Notes: generated from the sequence alone by a model not told the origin. Positions 9,607-21,207 are shown, numbered from the stretch's first letter. The stretch: DNA of 64,000 nt from Deefgea piscis (GCF_019665785.1 NZ_CP081149.1:2046001-2110000); one strand, 5' to 3'. Translations and numbers: made by a program.

Positions 9607-12478
9607 ATTGACGAGTCTCTCCGGCACCATGCAAATTGCAATCGCAACGAGTACACAGCGTTGGATGTGCTGCAATCGAGCCTACACTTGGGTGGTAGTG
9701 CCAGCAGCGTTCACACTTTTCTGCTGTTGCCGCAGCCACTTCAATCGCCAGCGTGCCGGGCTGGATGTGCGCTTGCGAGGTAATCATGATGAATTTCAGT
9801 TCATCGCCCAAAGACTCAAGCGCTTGAAATACTTCGCCTTGCGCATGAATGGTTACTTCCGCTTGTAAGCTTGAACCAAGAACGCCTTCAGCGCGCTGCA
9901 GTTCGATGTCTTTTTGCGCATTCGCACGCACTTCACGAATCAAAGCAAAAGCCGCTTGCAAGGTGTCAGCATCATGAATTTCAGGCAGAGTTAACCATTC
10001 ACCCACAAAAACATTGCCTTCATTTTTCAGGACATCCCATGCTTCATGGGCGGTAAAAGACAAGATCGGTGAGAGCAAACGCACCAACGCTTGTGTGATA
10101 TACCATAGGGTGGTTTGTGCTGAGCGGCGGCCATGTGAGCCAGCTGCCATCGTATACAGGCGATCTTTAATAATATCGAGATAGAAAGCACCCAATTCAT
10201 CGGCGCAATAGCGATGAATTTCTTGTACGCCCAAATGAAACTCATACTTGTCATAAAATGCGGTCAGGTTGTGCTGGAATTTGGCCAATTCAACCAAAGC
10301 ATAACGATCTAATGTCAGTAGTTCATTCACTGGCAGTTTATCTTCGGGTGTAAAGTCAGATAAATTAGCCAACAAGAAGCGCAAGGTATTGCGAACACGA
10401 CGATATGAGTCGGTGGTACGTTTTAAGATTTCATCTGAAATCGACACCTCGCCCGAATAATCGGTACTCGCCGTCCACAGGCGCAACATATCGGCGCCCA
10501 TTTGATTAATCACTTGCTGCGGCGCAACCACATTGCCTTTGGATTTTGACATTTTCATGCCTTTGCCATCGACCACAAAACCATGCGTTAACAATTGCTT
10601 GTACGGTGCATGGCCCACTGTTGCGCAAGCGGTTTTTAACGACGATTGGAACCAACCACGGTGCTGATCTGAACCTTCCAAATACAAATCGGCAGCAGGG
10701 CGACTTGCGTCGCCATGGTTGAGTTCTTCACGTTGCGCAATGACGGCAAAGTGCGTTGAACCCGAGTCAAACCAAACATCGATGGTGTCTTTTAGTTTTT
10801 CATAATGCGCAGCTTCATCACCCAGCAATTCGATCGCATCGAGCTTAAACCAAGCTTCAATACCTTCTTTTTCAATGCGCTTAGCGACTTCCTCAAGCAA
10901 CTCAGTCGAGCGTGGATGCAACTCGGCCGTTTCTTTATGAATAAAGAACGTCATCGGTACGCCCCACGTGCGTTGCCGTGACACACACCAATCAGGGCTG
11001 TTTTTAATCATCGCCTCAAGGCGTGCTCGACCCCAAGCAGGGAAGAACTCAGTGGCATCGACCGCACGATTGGCTTTGTCGCGTAAGGTTTCAGCGCCGA
11101 CTTTTTTATCCATGCCAATAAACCATTGCGTTGTCGCACGGAAAATCAGCGGTGTTTTGTGGCGCCAGCAATGTGGGTAGCTATGCTCTAGTTTTTTGTT
11201 GGCCAGCAGTGCGCTGCGATCTTCCAGCAAGGCAACGACTTTAGGGTTGGCTTTCCAAACGGTTTCACCGGCAAAAAATTCTGCCGTTGAGATGTAACGA
11301 CCATCGTTAGCCACCGGATTATCAACCGCTAATTTATATTTAAGACCGACTTGGTAGTCTTCTAGACCATGCGCTGGCGCAGTGTGCACTAAGCCAGTAC
11401 CCGCATCCGCCGTCACATGCTCACCGCAGATGATCGGCACTTGGCGGGCTAGGAATGGATGTTGTAATAACAAACCATTGAGCGCTTCACCTTTGGCTTG
11501 CGCAATCACTTCATTGGCATCAATGTCATAACGTTTTAAGGCCGCTTCAGCCAACTCACGCACTAAGATGAGCAAGCCTTTTTCAGTTGCGATCAAATCG
11601 TAAGTGAATTCTGGGTGCACCGAAACCGCTTGATTGGCAGGCAAAGTCCAAGGCGTAGTGGTCCAAATCACTGCGCTAGCAGTTTGTTCGCCCACATTAA
11701 CGCCACCAAAGGCGGCAGACAAAGCGGCCATATCGACCACTTGGAAGGCCACATCAATCGCTGCGGATACTTTGTCTTCATATTCCACTTCAGCTTCAGC
11801 CAAAGCCGAGCCGCAGTCGACACACCAATGCACCGGTTTTTGACCTTTGACCAAATAACCATTGTGATGAATTTTGCCCATCGTACGCACGATGTCGGCT
11901 TCAGTTTTGAAATTCATCGTCAGATATGGGTTTTCCCAATCAGCAAGTACGCCCAAACGAATAAAATCAACTTTTTGTCGTTCAATTTGAATTGCCGCGT
12001 ATTCACGGCACAATTCGCGAATGAAAGAACTTGGCAAATGGATTTCTTTTTCATCCAATTGATTGGCTTTACGATACGCCACAATTTGTGCGTGAATTGC
12101 TGGATTGGCTTTAATGGCGTCTTTATCTGACTTTACCAATTTTTCAATTTGGTGCTCAATTGGCATGCCGTGACAATCCCAGCCGGGAACGTAAGGCGTA
12201 TCAAAACCGCTGAGTGATTTCGATTTTAAAATAATGTCTTTTAAAACTTTATTCATTGCATGGCCAATATGAATATCCCCATTGGCGTAAGGAGGGCCAT
12301 CATGCAAAATAAATTTTGGACGATTTTGTTCTTTGGCTGCTAAACGCAATTGCTGGTAGATCTTGGCATCTTGCCATTGCTTTAAAAATCCGGGCTCGCG
12401 TTTAGCTAAATCGCCACGCATTGGAAACGGCGTATCCAATAAATTGACTGGATATTTGTTAGCAGGTTTATTGCTCAT
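9599..12478 (-). CDS. ileS: Isoleucyl-tRNA synthetase
   Basis: Class I synthetase that charges tRNA-Ile and edits mischarged valine. At 959 residues it has the normal bacterial length. The HIGH signature appears as HIGH within [13 protein letters not shown] (about residue 70) and the KMSKS loop as KMSKSKGN (about 640). The C-terminal zinc-binding tail has CERC and CTRC pairs, which marks the bacterial form. It is preceded by ribF, 24 bases away, and followed by an overlapping lspA. Confidence 0.98.
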   Translation of the reverse strand: MSNKPANKYPVNLLDTPFPMRGDLAKREPGFLKQWQDAKIYQQLRLAAKEQNRPKFILHDGPPYANGDIHIGHAMNKVLKDIILKSKSLSGFDTPYVPGWDCHGMPIEHQIEKLVKSDKDAIKANPAIHAQIVAYRKANQLDEKEIHLPSSFIRELCREYAAIQIERQKVDFIRLGVLADWENPYLTMNFKTEADIVRTMGKIHHNGYLVKGQKPVHWCVDCGSALAEAEVEYEDKVSAAIDVAFQVVDMAALSAAFGGVNVGEQTASAVIWTTTPWTLPANQAVSVHPEFTYDLIATEKGLLILVRELAEAALKRYDIDANEVIAQAKGEALNGLLLQHPFLARQVPIICGEHVTADAGTGLVHTAPAHGLEDYQVGLKYKLAVDNPVANDGRYISTAEFFAGETVWKANPKVVALLEDRSALLANKKLEHSYPHCWRHKTPLIFRATTQWFIGMDKKVGAETLRDKANRAVDATEFFPAWGRARLEAMIKNSPDWCVSRQRTWGVPMTFFIHKETAELHPRSTELLEEVAKRIEKEGIEAWFKLDAIELLGDEAAHYEKLKDTIDVWFDSGSTHFAVIAQREELNHGDASRPAADLYLEGSDQHRGWFQSSLKTACATVGHAPYKQLLTHGFVVDGKGMKMSKSKGNVVAPQQVINQMGADMLRLWTASTDYSGEVSISDEILKRTTDSYRRVRNTLRFLLANLSDFTPEDKLPVNELLTLDRYALVELAKFQHNLTAFYDKYEFHLGVQEIHRYCADELGAFYLDIIKDRLYTMAAGSHGRRSAQTTLWYITQALVRLLSPILSFTAHEAWDVLKNEGNVFVGEWLTLPEIHDADTLQAAFALIREVRANAQKDIELQRAEGVLGSSLQAEVTIHAQGEVFQALESLGDELKFIMITSQAHIQPGTLAIEVAAATAEKCERCWHYHPSVGSIAAHPTLCTRCDCNLHGAGETRQYA

Positions 12479-12502
12479 AGTCGTCTCTTTGTACTCAATG
12501 GG

Positions 12503-13420
12503 TTAACGCGCGGCGAACCAAGCGCGGGCATGATCGCAATCTTTTTGAATCTGGGCGATCAGCGTATCAAAATCAGGGTATTTTTCTTCATCGCGTAACT
12601 TGGCAAGAAAGTTAACACGTAAATGCTGGCGATAAATATCGCGATTAAAATCAAATAAATGCACTTCTAATTTGGGCTTGATATCGCCACCGTGAATCGT
12701 GGGCCGAAAACCAAGACTAGCCACCCCTTGATAGGTGCGATCTAAGCCTAAAACTTCAACGATAAAAATACCAAATAACGGTGGTTTATTGTGCTTGAGC
12801 TGGATATTGGCCGTAGGAAAGCCAAATTCTCGGCCTAAACGATCGCCGCCCACCACTCGGCCCGCAATTGAATACGGTCGATCAAGCAACTTGGCCGCAT
12901 GCGCCATTTGTCCAGATTGTAGCGCCAAACGCACCGCGGTTGATGAAACGCGTTCACCATCTTGCTTGAGCGTCGGTAAGCTATAGGTTTCAAAGTCGCT
13001 CGAGGCCGCGAGTAAATTAAAGTCACCACTGCGCTTAGCACCGAATTGAAAATCATCCCCCACTAACACCAATTGCGCATTCAGTTGCCGAGCAACGATA
13101 TGGTCACGGAAGGTAAGGGCGTCAATACTGGCAAAGGCACGATTAAAATGCTGCACAATCAGGTAATCAATACCCGCCTCGCGTAATAACTCGATTTTTT
13201 CGCGCAAACTTGTTAAACGAGCCGGAGCCGAATCAGGCGTAAATAGCTCACGCGGATGCGGCTCAAACGTCATGACGACACTCACCAGATGACGTGCTTT
13301 CGCTTCGGCTTTCAGCCGCGCCAGCATGGCACTATGTCCACAATGCAGGCCATCAAAATTGCCAATCGTGAGTGCAGAACGAGGAAGTGGAGTGTGCGGA
13401 GTGCCGCGTAATACATGCAT
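12503..13420 (-). CDS. ribF: Bifunctional riboflavin kinase / FAD synthetase
   Basis: Converts riboflavin to FMN and then FAD. The N-terminal nucleotidyltransferase domain has TIGNFDGLHCGH and the C-terminal riboflavin kinase domain has GRVVGGDRLGREFGFPTAN with the PTAN motif. I choose the ATG at 13420 (MHVLRG), giving 305 residues, because the longer reading starts at a TTG and adds ten residues with no family match. ribF upstream of ileS-lspA-ispH is a widespread arrangement. Confidence 0.95.
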   Translation of the reverse strand: MHVLRGTPHTPLPRSALTIGNFDGLHCGHSAMLARLKAEAKARHLVSVVMTFEPHPRELFTPDSAPARLTSLREKIELLREAGIDYLIVQHFNRAFASIDALTFRDHIVARQLNAQLVLVGDDFQFGAKRSGDFNLLAASSDFETYSLPTLKQDGERVSSTAVRLALQSGQMAHAAKLLDRPYSIAGRVVGGDRLGREFGFPTANIQLKHNKPPLFGIFIVEVLGLDRTYQGVASLGFRPTIHGGDIKPKLEVHLFDFNRDIYRQHLRVNFLAKLRDEEKYPDFDTLIAQIQKDCDHARAWFAAR

Positions 13421-13507
13421 TGAGCGTATCGTGGCCGCGCTGGGCGGCAAATCATAAAACCTAAGATTCTAACGCCTAGCGTGAAAATTGTCAGAATAAC
13501 CTTTAGC

Positions 13508-14209
13508 TTACTGATTAACCATCACGATCGCGCCTTGCTGCGCCGTGCCACTAATGATTTTGTTTTTGTCGATACGTACTCGTACCGGCTGCCCTTCGGC
13601 TGCCGCACTCATGGCAATACCCTCGTTGGTGATCTCAATGCCGTCTTGTCGATAAATGATTTTTACTTTTTGATTTTGCAAAATCGCCATAGAAGCGCGC
13701 AATTGCTCTTGCCGCAATGCTTGCCCAGCCGAAACGGGGCTATTGAGTGTTCGCCCTAAGATGGGGGTCGGATCTAAAAATACCGACCCCGGTAACACAC
13801 CAAGATCACCTTGTTGCATGGCAATGTCACCAACATCCAAAATTTGATTGGCCGCCAAAGGCCGAGCAGCGACTGCATAGCTGACGGCAATACTAATTTT
13901 GGTCGGTAAATTAAAGCTCCAGTTAGCGCCATCAACACATTTAACCCGCAACATGGTATTACCCAGCAAACGATAGCCCGCAGGCAGACTAATCTCACGG
14001 CGTTCGCATGCTGCTAATTTGAGGCGGGTATCCACTGGACGCACTTCAAATGACGCAGTGCCTGGGCTATTGGCTAATTCAGCATTGAGCCATTGATTGA
14101 CTTCATGAGTAATGACTTTCAAATCTTGCGTCGTCGGCGCCGCAAATAGCGGCGTTAGCAAACTTGAAAGCAGAGCAAAGCTCGAGATTAATATTTTTCG
14201 CATTCGCAA
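13508..14209 (-). CDS. flgA: Flagellar basal body P-ring formation protein FlgA
   Basis: A periplasmic chaperone needed to assemble the FlgI P ring around the flagellar rod. The 233 residues begin with a signal peptide (MRKILISSFALLSSLLTPLFA). The FlgA/SAF region follows: SFEVRPVDTRLKLAACERRE, LGNTMLRVKC, LAANQILDVGDI and SPVSAGQALRQEQL. Length and motifs are normal. It stands alone, away from any other flagellar gene in the window, divergent from rmuC. Its presence implies a flagellated organism. Confidence 0.92.
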   Translation of the reverse strand: MRMRKILISSFALLSSLLTPLFAAPTTQDLKVITHEVNQWLNAELANSPGTASFEVRPVDTRLKLAACERREISLPAGYRLLGNTMLRVKCVDGANWSFNLPTKISIAVSYAVAARPLAANQILDVGDIAMQQGDLGVLPGSVFLDPTPILGRTLNSPVSAGQALRQEQLRASMAILQNQKVKIIYRQDGIEITNEGIAMSAAAEGQPVRVRIDKNKIISGTAQQGAIVMVNQ

Positions 14210-14274
14210 ATTATAGTCGCATCGGATGCCTTAGCCTACAATCGTCGTTTTCTTGGATTGGGAAGCATCACATT

Positions 14275-15759
14275 ATGCTAGAACTGCTGTTTGGCGTAAC
14301 AACCCTGGTGGTTTTATTGGCGGGCATCTTGGTGGTGAGTCGCTTACATCAATTAGCAAGCGCGCAGCGTGAGGTGCTCGACACCTTAACGCAAGATTTT
14401 GAGAATAAGCATCGTGAGATGCTCAATGATTTGCATCAGGGCATGAGTAAGCAAACCGAATCAATGCAACAGGGGCTGATTCAACATGGCAGCTTACTCA
14501 ATGAAACCGTCAATCGGACTAGCGAGCGCTTACGTGACAGCATGAGTGAATCATTTGAGCGTTTGCGTCATGGTGTCAATCATGAAATGAAAGAAAGCCG
14601 CGAAACCATAGTGCGCATGCAAACAGTGCAAAGCGAAGCGCTATCGACGTTGCGACTGACCTTGGTCGCCAGCCTTGGCGAATCTCGCGAACAAATGCTC
14701 AAGCAACTTAGTGATATTTCAGCCGCACTACAAGGCAAGCAAGACGCTTTACGCGAAGACATGCTACTCAAACTCTCCACCATGCTGGCTGAACAATCCA
14801 AACGCGAAATGGAACAGCTACAGGCGGCTCTGTTGCAGTCGAGCCAAACACTAACTGCCAGCGTAGGTGAGCTGACCAAAGCGACAGATTTACGTTTGGC
14901 TGAGATTTCTGGCAAGGTCACCGAGCGCCTTGATGAAGGCTTTAAAAAGACCAATGAAACTTTTGCCAATGTGATGGCGCGCCTCGCCACAATTGATGAA
15001 GCACAAAAGAAAATCGACGGTTTGACCACCAATGTGGTCAGTTTACAAGAGCTACTGGGTGACAAACGTTCACGCGGTGCTTTTGGGGAGGTGCAACTGG
15101 ATCATTTGGTCAGTAATGTGCTGCCAGCGCAAACGTACGAACTGCAAGCCACGCTACCGGGCGGCGCTCGAGTCGATTGCCTACTTAAACTGCCAGAGCC
15201 GACCGGCACCATTGCAGTGGATTCGAAATTTCCATTAGAAAACTATCATCGGATGTTTGGTGGTGATATGGACAAGTTAACCGCAACCCGATTTTTTAAA
15301 GCTGACGTTAAAAAACATGTGGATGACATTGCCAATAAATACATCATTCCGAATGTCACCGCCGACGGCGCGGTAATGTTTATTCCGGCAGAGGCCGTGT
15401 TTGCTGAAATTCACGCTTATCACCCCGAATTGGTCGAATATGCAATGCAACGCCGCGTGTGGATTGTGTCGCCAACTACCCTAATGGCAGTGCTAAATAC
15501 GGCGCGCGCGGTGATTAAAGACGTCGAAACACGTAAGCAAGTACATATTATCAAAGAGGCGCTTGGCAAGTTGGGACAAGAATTTGGGCGCTTTGATAAA
15601 CGAATGAAAAACCTAGCCACACATATTCGTCAAGCCCATGAAGACGCGCTGGAAGTGAGTATTACCAGTGAAAAAATTTCCCGCCAGTTTGTCAATATTG
15701 AGCAAGTTCGACTTGAAGGAGAGTCGGCGCCAGTGCTAGTTGCCGTTGAAACCGAGTGA
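14275..15759 (+). CDS. rmuC: DNA recombination protein RmuC
   Basis: RmuC is a membrane-anchored, nuclease-fold protein that in E. coli limits inversions at short inverted repeats. I start at the ATG at 14275, which gives a typical N-terminal membrane helix (LLFGVTTLVVLLAGILVVS) and 494 residues. A long coiled coil covers about residues 35-250, followed by the RmuC domain with GDKRSRGAFGEVQLD, VDSKFPLENY and IIPNVTADGAVMFIPAEAVF. Upstream in-frame sequence runs into the divergent flgA and is not needed. Confidence 0.93.
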   Translation: MLELLFGVTTLVVLLAGILVVSRLHQLASAQREVLDTLTQDFENKHREMLNDLHQGMSKQTESMQQGLIQHGSLLNETVNRTSERLRDSMSESFERLRHGVNHEMKESRETIVRMQTVQSEALSTLRLTLVASLGESREQMLKQLSDISAALQGKQDALREDMLLKLSTMLAEQSKREMEQLQAALLQSSQTLTASVGELTKATDLRLAEISGKVTERLDEGFKKTNETFANVMARLATIDEAQKKIDGLTTNVVSLQELLGDKRSRGAFGEVQLDHLVSNVLPAQTYELQATLPGGARVDCLLKLPEPTGTIAVDSKFPLENYHRMFGGDMDKLTATRFFKADVKKHVDDIANKYIIPNVTADGAVMFIPAEAVFAEIHAYHPELVEYAMQRRVWIVSPTTLMAVLNTARAVIKDVETRKQVHIIKEALGKLGQEFGRFDKRMKNLATHIRQAHEDALEVSITSEKISRQFVNIEQVRLEGESAPVLVAVETE

Positions 15760-16259
15760 AATAAGGCGCTGATGGCGCATCATTGGCTTAAAACGGATAA
15801 AATTGCGCTTCAAGTGTTTCTTTCTTCGCAAGAAATCGATTTATTGGGGAATATCCCGAGGCTTGAGTAACGGCGGTCAGTAAAAATAAAAATACGCGTT
15901 TTTTTGACTGATCGCCGTTTAGGTGATTGCGGTTAATCCACAAAAGTCTATTTGCTAGGTATATGCGTGTGGCGCTTAATATACAAAGTTTGGCTTTGTA
16001 TACCCCGTATATCCAGCGGTATTGTCACGCCAAACATTGCATTAAACTCACACGCTATCTATTTGATTCCACTCAGAGTGTTACTCAAATTTTTCATTTT
16101 TTGACAAGCAACGATCAGCTAATCAATGACTAGCTGTAAATGTAGTCGGCAAAATTCGGCTACTGATCAGTTCACAGCGTGCGGCACTACAGGTAAAATG
16201 AGCTGGATTTGTTTTTGATCAAGTTTTACTCCCCTTAAAATTCAAAAAAAGGTATCGCC
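15760..16259. other. 500-base intergenic region before acnB with three inverted repeats
   Basis: No protein or RNA gene is recognised. It holds an imperfect repeat of about 20 bases (AACGGCGGTCAGT at 15868 against its near complement ending at 15919), probably a transcription end for rmuC, and the perfect palindrome TATACAAAG-TTTGG-CTTTGTATA at 15980-16002. A possible acnB -10 is TAAAAT (16236-16241), with a weak TTTTGA 17 bases before it. Promoter calls are weak. Confidence 0.5.
15980..16002. promoter_or_regulatory. Candidate operator or hairpin upstream of acnB
   Basis: Perfect 9-base arms TATACAAAG / CTTTGTATA separated by TTTGG, about 260 bases before acnB. No T tract follows, so an operator or an RNA processing structure is as likely as a terminator. 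Confidence 0.35.
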
Positions 16260-18845
16260 GTGCTAGTAGCCTACCGTCAACATGTTGCTGAGCGTGCCGC
16301 GCAAGGCATTGCTCCATTGCCACTGTCTGTTCAGCAAACCGTCGATTTAATTGCTTTGCTGCAAAACCCACCAGCAGGCGAAGAAGCCTTTTTGCTTGAT
16401 TTAATTACGCACCGCGTTCCAGCTGGCGTGGATGATGCTGCAAAAGTAAAAGCAGCATTTTTAGCCGCCGTGGCACAAGGCAGCGAAAGCTGTGCTTTAA
16501 TCTCTCGCGCCAAGGCTACTGAATTACTCGGCACCATGCTAGGTGGCTTTAATATTAAGCCGCAGATCGACTTATTAGGCGATGCCGAAGTGGGTGAAAT
16601 CGCTGCAGCGGGTTTAAAAAACACCTTGCTGATGTTCGATTACTTCCATGATGTTAAAGAGCTAGCCGACGCTGGCAATGCCAATGCTAAATCTGTGTTG
16701 CAATCATGGGCGGATGCAGAATGGTTTACTAGCCGCCCAGAAGTGCCGGCCAAAGTGACGTTGACTGTATTTAAAGTTACCGGCGAAACCAATACCGATG
16801 ATTTGTCGCCAGCACCAGATGCTTGGTCGCGCCCAGATATCCCATTGCACGCATTGGCGATGCTAAAAAACCCACGCGAAGGCATCAATCCAGATGTGCC
16901 AGGCGCTGTTGGTCCAATGAAACAAATCGTTGAGCTGCAACAAAAAGGTCACCCAATTGCTTACGTTGGGGATGTTGTCGGCACGGGTTCAAGCCGCAAA
17001 TCAGCCACAAACTCGGTATTGTGGTGGACGGGTGAAGACATTCCATTCGTTCCAAACAAACGTTTTGGCGGTTATTGCATCGGCGGTAAAATTGCCCCGA
17101 TTTTCTTCAATACCATGGAAGATGCAGGTGCACTGCCAATCGAATTTGATGTAACGAATTTGAATATGGGCGACGTAATCACAATTTACCCATTTGAAGG
17201 CAAAGTCGAAAAAGACGGTCAAGTCATCACCACTTTCGCGCTAAAAACCGATGTATTACTCGATGAAGTTCGCGCCGGCGGCCGCATTAACTTGATTATT
17301 GGTCGTGGCTTAACATCAAAAGCGCGTGAAGCATTGGGCTTGCCTGCGTCAACAATCTTCCGTCTACCGCAAGATCCAGCAGTATCAAACAAAGGCTTTA
17401 CGCAAGCGCAAAAAATGGTTGGTCGCGCCTGTGGTTTACCAGAAGGCAAGGGCGTTCGCCCAGGCACTTATTGCGAACCAAAAATGACTTCGGTTGGCTC
17501 GCAAGATACCACCGGACCAATGACGCGTGACGAGCTAAAAGACTTGGCATGCTTGGGTTTCTCAGCTGATTTGGTGATGCAATCGTTCTGCCACACTGCG
17601 GCTTATCCAAAACCAGTTGACGTTAAAACGCACCACACTTTGCCAGAATTTATTCGCAATCGTGGCGGCGTTTCTCTACGCCCAGGTGATGGTGTAATTC
17701 ACTCTTGGCTTAACCGTATGTTATTGCCAGATACCGTTGGTACTGGTGGCGATTCACATACACGCTTCCCAATCGGCATTTCATTCCCAGCGGGCTCAGG
17801 CTTGGTCGCATTTGCAGCAGCAACCGGTGTTATGCCGCTGGATATGCCGGAATCGGTATTGGTGCGCTTTAAAGGCGAATTGCAACCCGGCATCACCTTG
17901 CGTGATCTGGTGAATGCCATTCCTTTGTATGCCATCAAAGCGGGTTTGTTGACCGTAGCGAAAGCGGGCAAGAAAAACATTTTCTCGGGTCGCATTCTTG
18001 AGATCGAAGGCTTGCCAAATCTTAAGGTTGAGCAAGCATTTGAATTGACTGACGCGTCAGCAGAGCGTTCGGCTGCCGGTTGCTCGGTTCGCCTGAATGA
18101 AGAGCCAATTGCTGAATACCTTAAATCGAACATCGTTTTACTTAAATCGATGATCGCTAACGGTTATGGCGACGCTAAAACTCTTGCGCGCCGTGTGGCA
18201 AGCATGGAAAACTGGTTGGCCAATCCAAGTTTGATCGAACCGGATGCAGATGCTGAATATGCTGCTGTAATCGAGATTGATTTAGCGGATGTGAAAGAGC
18301 CAATCTTGGCCTGCCCAAATGATCCAGACGATGTGAAAATTTTGTCTGAAGTGGCCGGCACCAAGATTGATGAAGTGTTTATCGGCTCTTGCATGACCAA
18401 TATTGGCCACTTCCGCGCGGCGGGTAAATTGCTTGAAGGTAAGCGCGATTTGCCAACCAAATTGTGGATTGCACCCCCAACCAAAATGGATGCGGAGCAA
18501 CTGACTGAAGAAGGCTACTACGGCACGTTTGGCGCTGCCGGTGCGCGCACTGAAATGCCAGGCTGCTCATTATGCATGGGCAATCAAGCGCAGGTTCGCG
18601 AAGGCGCAACGGTGGTTTCAACCTCAACGCGTAACTTCCCAAATCGCTTAGGCAAAAACACCAATGTGTTTTTATCTTCTGCTGAATTGGCGGCGATTGC
18701 ATCTCGCTTGGGCCGTATTCCAACCGTGGCTGAATACATGGCGGACGTGGCTATTTTGGCGCCAAAATCAGCTGAAGTTTATAAATACCTCAACTTCAAT
18801 CAAATCGAGTCGTATCAAGCCGAAGCAGATCAAGTTAAGGTTTAA
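16260..18845 (+). CDS. acnB: Aconitate hydratase B
   Basis: The main TCA-cycle aconitase, interconverting citrate and isocitrate; AcnB also binds mRNA when it loses its cluster. The 861 residues have the AcnB order with the swivel domain first. The [4Fe-4S] cysteines are in GSCMTN (near residue 710) and CSLCMGN (near 770). GTG is the start, giving [15 protein letters not shown], the family's standard N-terminus; an AGGT lies just ahead. A strong terminator follows. Confidence 0.97.
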   Translation: MLVAYRQHVAERAAQGIAPLPLSVQQTVDLIALLQNPPAGEEAFLLDLITHRVPAGVDDAAKVKAAFLAAVAQGSESCALISRAKATELLGTMLGGFNIKPQIDLLGDAEVGEIAAAGLKNTLLMFDYFHDVKELADAGNANAKSVLQSWADAEWFTSRPEVPAKVTLTVFKVTGETNTDDLSPAPDAWSRPDIPLHALAMLKNPREGINPDVPGAVGPMKQIVELQQKGHPIAYVGDVVGTGSSRKSATNSVLWWTGEDIPFVPNKRFGGYCIGGKIAPIFFNTMEDAGALPIEFDVTNLNMGDVITIYPFEGKVEKDGQVITTFALKTDVLLDEVRAGGRINLIIGRGLTSKAREALGLPASTIFRLPQDPAVSNKGFTQAQKMVGRACGLPEGKGVRPGTYCEPKMTSVGSQDTTGPMTRDELKDLACLGFSADLVMQSFCHTAAYPKPVDVKTHHTLPEFIRNRGGVSLRPGDGVIHSWLNRMLLPDTVGTGGDSHTRFPIGISFPAGSGLVAFAAATGVMPLDMPESVLVRFKGELQPGITLRDLVNAIPLYAIKAGLLTVAKAGKKNIFSGRILEIEGLPNLKVEQAFELTDASAERSAAGCSVRLNEEPIAEYLKSNIVLLKSMIANGYGDAKTLARRVASMENWLANPSLIEPDADAEYAAVIEIDLADVKEPILACPNDPDDVKILSEVAGTKIDEVFIGSCMTNIGHFRAAGKLLEGKRDLPTKLWIAPPTKMDAEQLTEEGYYGTFGAAGARTEMPGCSLCMGNQAQVREGATVVSTSTRNFPNRLGKNTNVFLSSAELAAIASRLGRIPTVAEYMADVAILAPKSAEVYKYLNFNQIESYQAEADQVKV

Positions 18846-18859
18846 TTTGCTAACAACTC

Positions 18860-18888
18860 AAAAGACCCGCATTGCGGGTCTTTTTTTT
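18860..18888 (+). terminator. Terminator after acnB
   Basis: AAAGACCCGC-ATT-GCGGGTCTTTTTTTT: a 9- to 10-base stem with an eight-T tail, 14 bases after the acnB stop. Confidence 0.95.
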
Positions 18889-19073
18889 GCTAAGCACTTC
18901 ATTGCACACTGCTTTTTCTTGCCTGGCACATGAATATCGGGCAAAATTAGCGCCTTTTTTCGCATCAAACTCATGGGTTTGATTTTTCTCATTTGATGGC
19001 TTGCCCACCCATCGGGCGTCGGTAATATTGGCGAACAAAGTGGCAAGACCTTCTAGCCCAGGGGGTATTGGAC

Positions 19074-20213
19074 ATGTCCAATCTGGCTACAGTAACCACG
19101 CCACAAGAATCAAGCTCAGCACTTGATTTAACGACACCACTACCAGTGGCGGCCTATTTTGATGAAGCACTCTATCAGCAAGAAATCAAACAGCTTTTCA
19201 ATCAAGGCCCACGCTACATTGGCCATGAACTCATGGTGCCAGCAGCAGGGGATTACCATGTTCTTGAGTCGAGTCAGGGCGCGCGTTATTTAAAACGTAC
19301 CGATGAGGGCGTCAAGCTGTTTTCCAATATTTGCCGCCATCGCCAAGCCACAATGCTTGAAGGCCGAGGCAATGCTGCGCACACAGTTTGCCCTTTGCAT
19401 CGCTGGACTTATGATCAGCACGGCAAACTATTAGGCGCACCGCACTTTGCTGAAAAACCATGCTTGCATTTGCCTGAAACAGAGCTGCAATCTTGGAATG
19501 GTATGTTGTTTGAGTCTGGTCGGGACATTGAACGCGACCTAAAGAACTTGGGTGTGCGTGAAGATTTAGATTTTTCAAAGTATGTTTTTCATAACGTGAT
19601 GATCGATGAATACCAAGGTAATTGGAAAACTTTCATCGAGGTCTATCTCGAAGACTATCACGTTGTGCCGTTTCACCCCGGATTGGGGCGTTTTGTTGAT
19701 TGCAATCAGCTCAAATGGGAGTTTGGCGACTGGTATTCAGTGCAAACCGTTGGCGTACATCATGATTTGGCACGACCAGGCTCTAAGGTTTACCAAGATT
19801 GGCATCGCCAAGTAAAACGGTATTCTGAAGACAAAACACCAAAATATGGTGCAATTTGGCTGACTTATTACCCCAATATTACGGTCGAATGGTATCCGCA
19901 TACACTGGTGATTTCGACCATTATCCCTACTGGGCCACGCAGTTACAAAAATGTGGTCGAATTTTATTATCCCGAAGACATCGCGTATTTTGAGCCTGAA
20001 TTTATTGCGGCTGAGCAGGCAGCTTACGCAGAAACTGCGGTCGAAGATGTAGAAATCATTAATCGAATGGAAGCTGGGCGACAAGTTCTGTATGCCGAAG
20101 GCCGAAATGAAGTCGGCCCGTATCAAAGTCCTATGGAAGATGGTATGCGGCATTTTCATCAGTTTTTACGACGAGAACTCGCTGAATACATTCCTACTCA
20201 CGATACTGAATAA
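19074..20213 (+). CDS. Rieske-type aromatic ring-hydroxylating oxygenase alpha subunit homologue
   Basis: Predicted iron oxygenase with an N-terminal Rieske [2Fe-2S] domain (CRHRQA and CPLHRW, about residues 86-112) and a C-terminal catalytic SRPBCC domain in which DYHVVPFHPGL supplies the two histidines of the mononuclear iron site. The start at 19074 follows a GGGGG stretch at good spacing; a TTG two codons earlier is possible. It is about 379 residues. No ferredoxin, reductase or beta subunit gene lies nearby, so the electron donor and the substrate are unknown; choline- or betaine-type substrates are as possible as aromatic ones. Confidence 0.85.
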   Translation: MSNLATVTTPQESSSALDLTTPLPVAAYFDEALYQQEIKQLFNQGPRYIGHELMVPAAGDYHVLESSQGARYLKRTDEGVKLFSNICRHRQATMLEGRGNAAHTVCPLHRWTYDQHGKLLGAPHFAEKPCLHLPETELQSWNGMLFESGRDIERDLKNLGVREDLDFSKYVFHNVMIDEYQGNWKTFIEVYLEDYHVVPFHPGLGRFVDCNQLKWEFGDWYSVQTVGVHHDLARPGSKVYQDWHRQVKRYSEDKTPKYGAIWLTYYPNITVEWYPHTLVISTIIPTGPRSYKNVVEFYYPEDIAYFEPEFIAAEQAAYAETAVEDVEIINRMEAGRQVLYAEGRNEVGPYQSPMEDGMRHFHQFLRRELAEYIPTHDTE

Positions 20214-20217
20214 CACT

Positions 20218-20245
20218 AAGGCTGCTTCGGCGGCCTTTGTTTTTA
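20218..20245 (+). terminator. Terminator after the Rieske oxygenase gene
   Basis: AAGGCTGC-TTCG-GCGGCCTT with a TTCG tetraloop and one G-T pair, followed by a T-rich tail, just after the stop codon. Confidence 0.85.
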
Positions 20246-20328
20246 TTCAACAGTTTTTTGCATTAAGCTAATGTATACTTTGCTAGCCCTTTAAAATTAT
20301 CGTTCACATTGACATACCCAAGGATTTA

Positions 20329-21207
20329 ATGAAGCAAATTATTGCATTCTGCCGTGAATCAGCATCGTTTTGGATGGTCATGGCCAGCCTCTCTTTTGCC
20401 GCCATGGGGGTATTCGTTAAACTAGGGTCAACGCATTTTAGCACCGCAGAACTGGTCTTTTATCGCTGCGCAGCGGGATTGGTTTTTATCGCGTTAATGA
20501 TTCTGCCTCAGGGTAAAACGCTAAAAGTCAGCTATCCGATCTTCAAATTGCATTTTTCACGCAGCATCGCTGGGTTTATCGCGCTGATGCTGTATTTTTA
20601 TGCGATTAGTCAGCTCACGCTACCTATGGCAGTGACACTCAATTACACTTCTCCGCTATTTTTTGTATTAATTACCATCGTTCGACAAAAGAAATGGCCT
20701 CAATGGCAATTATTGGGCAGTATTGCATTAGGATTTTTAGGTGTCGTTACCTTATTGCAGCCCACGTTTGCTGCCGAGCAGTGGTTAGGCGGTTTAATGG
20801 GTTTGTTATCCGGCCTGTTGGCGAGTGTGGCCTATATGAATGTCAGCGAGTTAGGTAAACATGGTGAGCCGGAATGGCGAACTGTATTTTACTTTTCATT
20901 GATTTCAACACTGGGCGCTGGTTTATTTATGCTACTTCAAGCCGAGCCTTTACTTCGGCCGAGTTTGTATGATGTATTAGTTGTTTTTGGCATGGGGAGC
21001 TGTGCAACAGTAGCGCAGCTGGCCATGACGCGAGCCTACCGCAAAGGTCGTTCTCTGGTTATTGTCAGCTTGGCGTATTTGACTGTATTGTTTTCTACCT
21101 TATTGAGCTGGATAGTCTGGGGGAGTGCGCCAACTTCACTGGCTTTCGTCGCCATGCTGATGATTGTACTGGCGGGAATCGGCGCCAGATCAAGCCGACC
21201 TTCATAG
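20329..21207 (+). CDS. EamA/DMT-family membrane transporter
   Basis: A 292-residue inner-membrane protein with about ten hydrophobic helices arranged as two EamA repeats, the standard drug/metabolite transporter layout. AAGGA lies 5 bases before the ATG. The family exports or imports small metabolites such as amino acids; the substrate cannot be read from sequence. It sits between the Rieske oxygenase and surE, both on the same strand but with their own signals. Confidence 0.88.
   Translation: MKQIIAFCRESASFWMVMASLSFAAMGVFVKLGSTHFSTAELVFYRCAAGLVFIALMILPQGKTLKVSYPIFKLHFSRSIAGFIALMLYFYAISQLTLPMAVTLNYTSPLFFVLITIVRQKKWPQWQLLGSIALGFLGVVTLLQPTFAAEQWLGGLMGLLSGLLASVAYMNVSELGKHGEPEWRTVFYFSLISTLGAGLFMLLQAEPLLRPSLYDVLVVFGMGSCATVAQLAMTRAYRKGRSLVIVSLAYLTVLFSTLLSWIVWGSAPTSLAFVAMLMIVLAGIGARSSRPS

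Noticed and set aside
11615..12130. A 171-codon frame antisense to ileS
   Set aside because: Same strand-shadow effect inside a well-conserved synthetase.
14580..15065. A 161-codon frame antisense to the rmuC coiled coil
   Set aside because: Low-complexity Ser/Leu-rich shadow of the Gln/Glu-rich coiled coil; no start signal.
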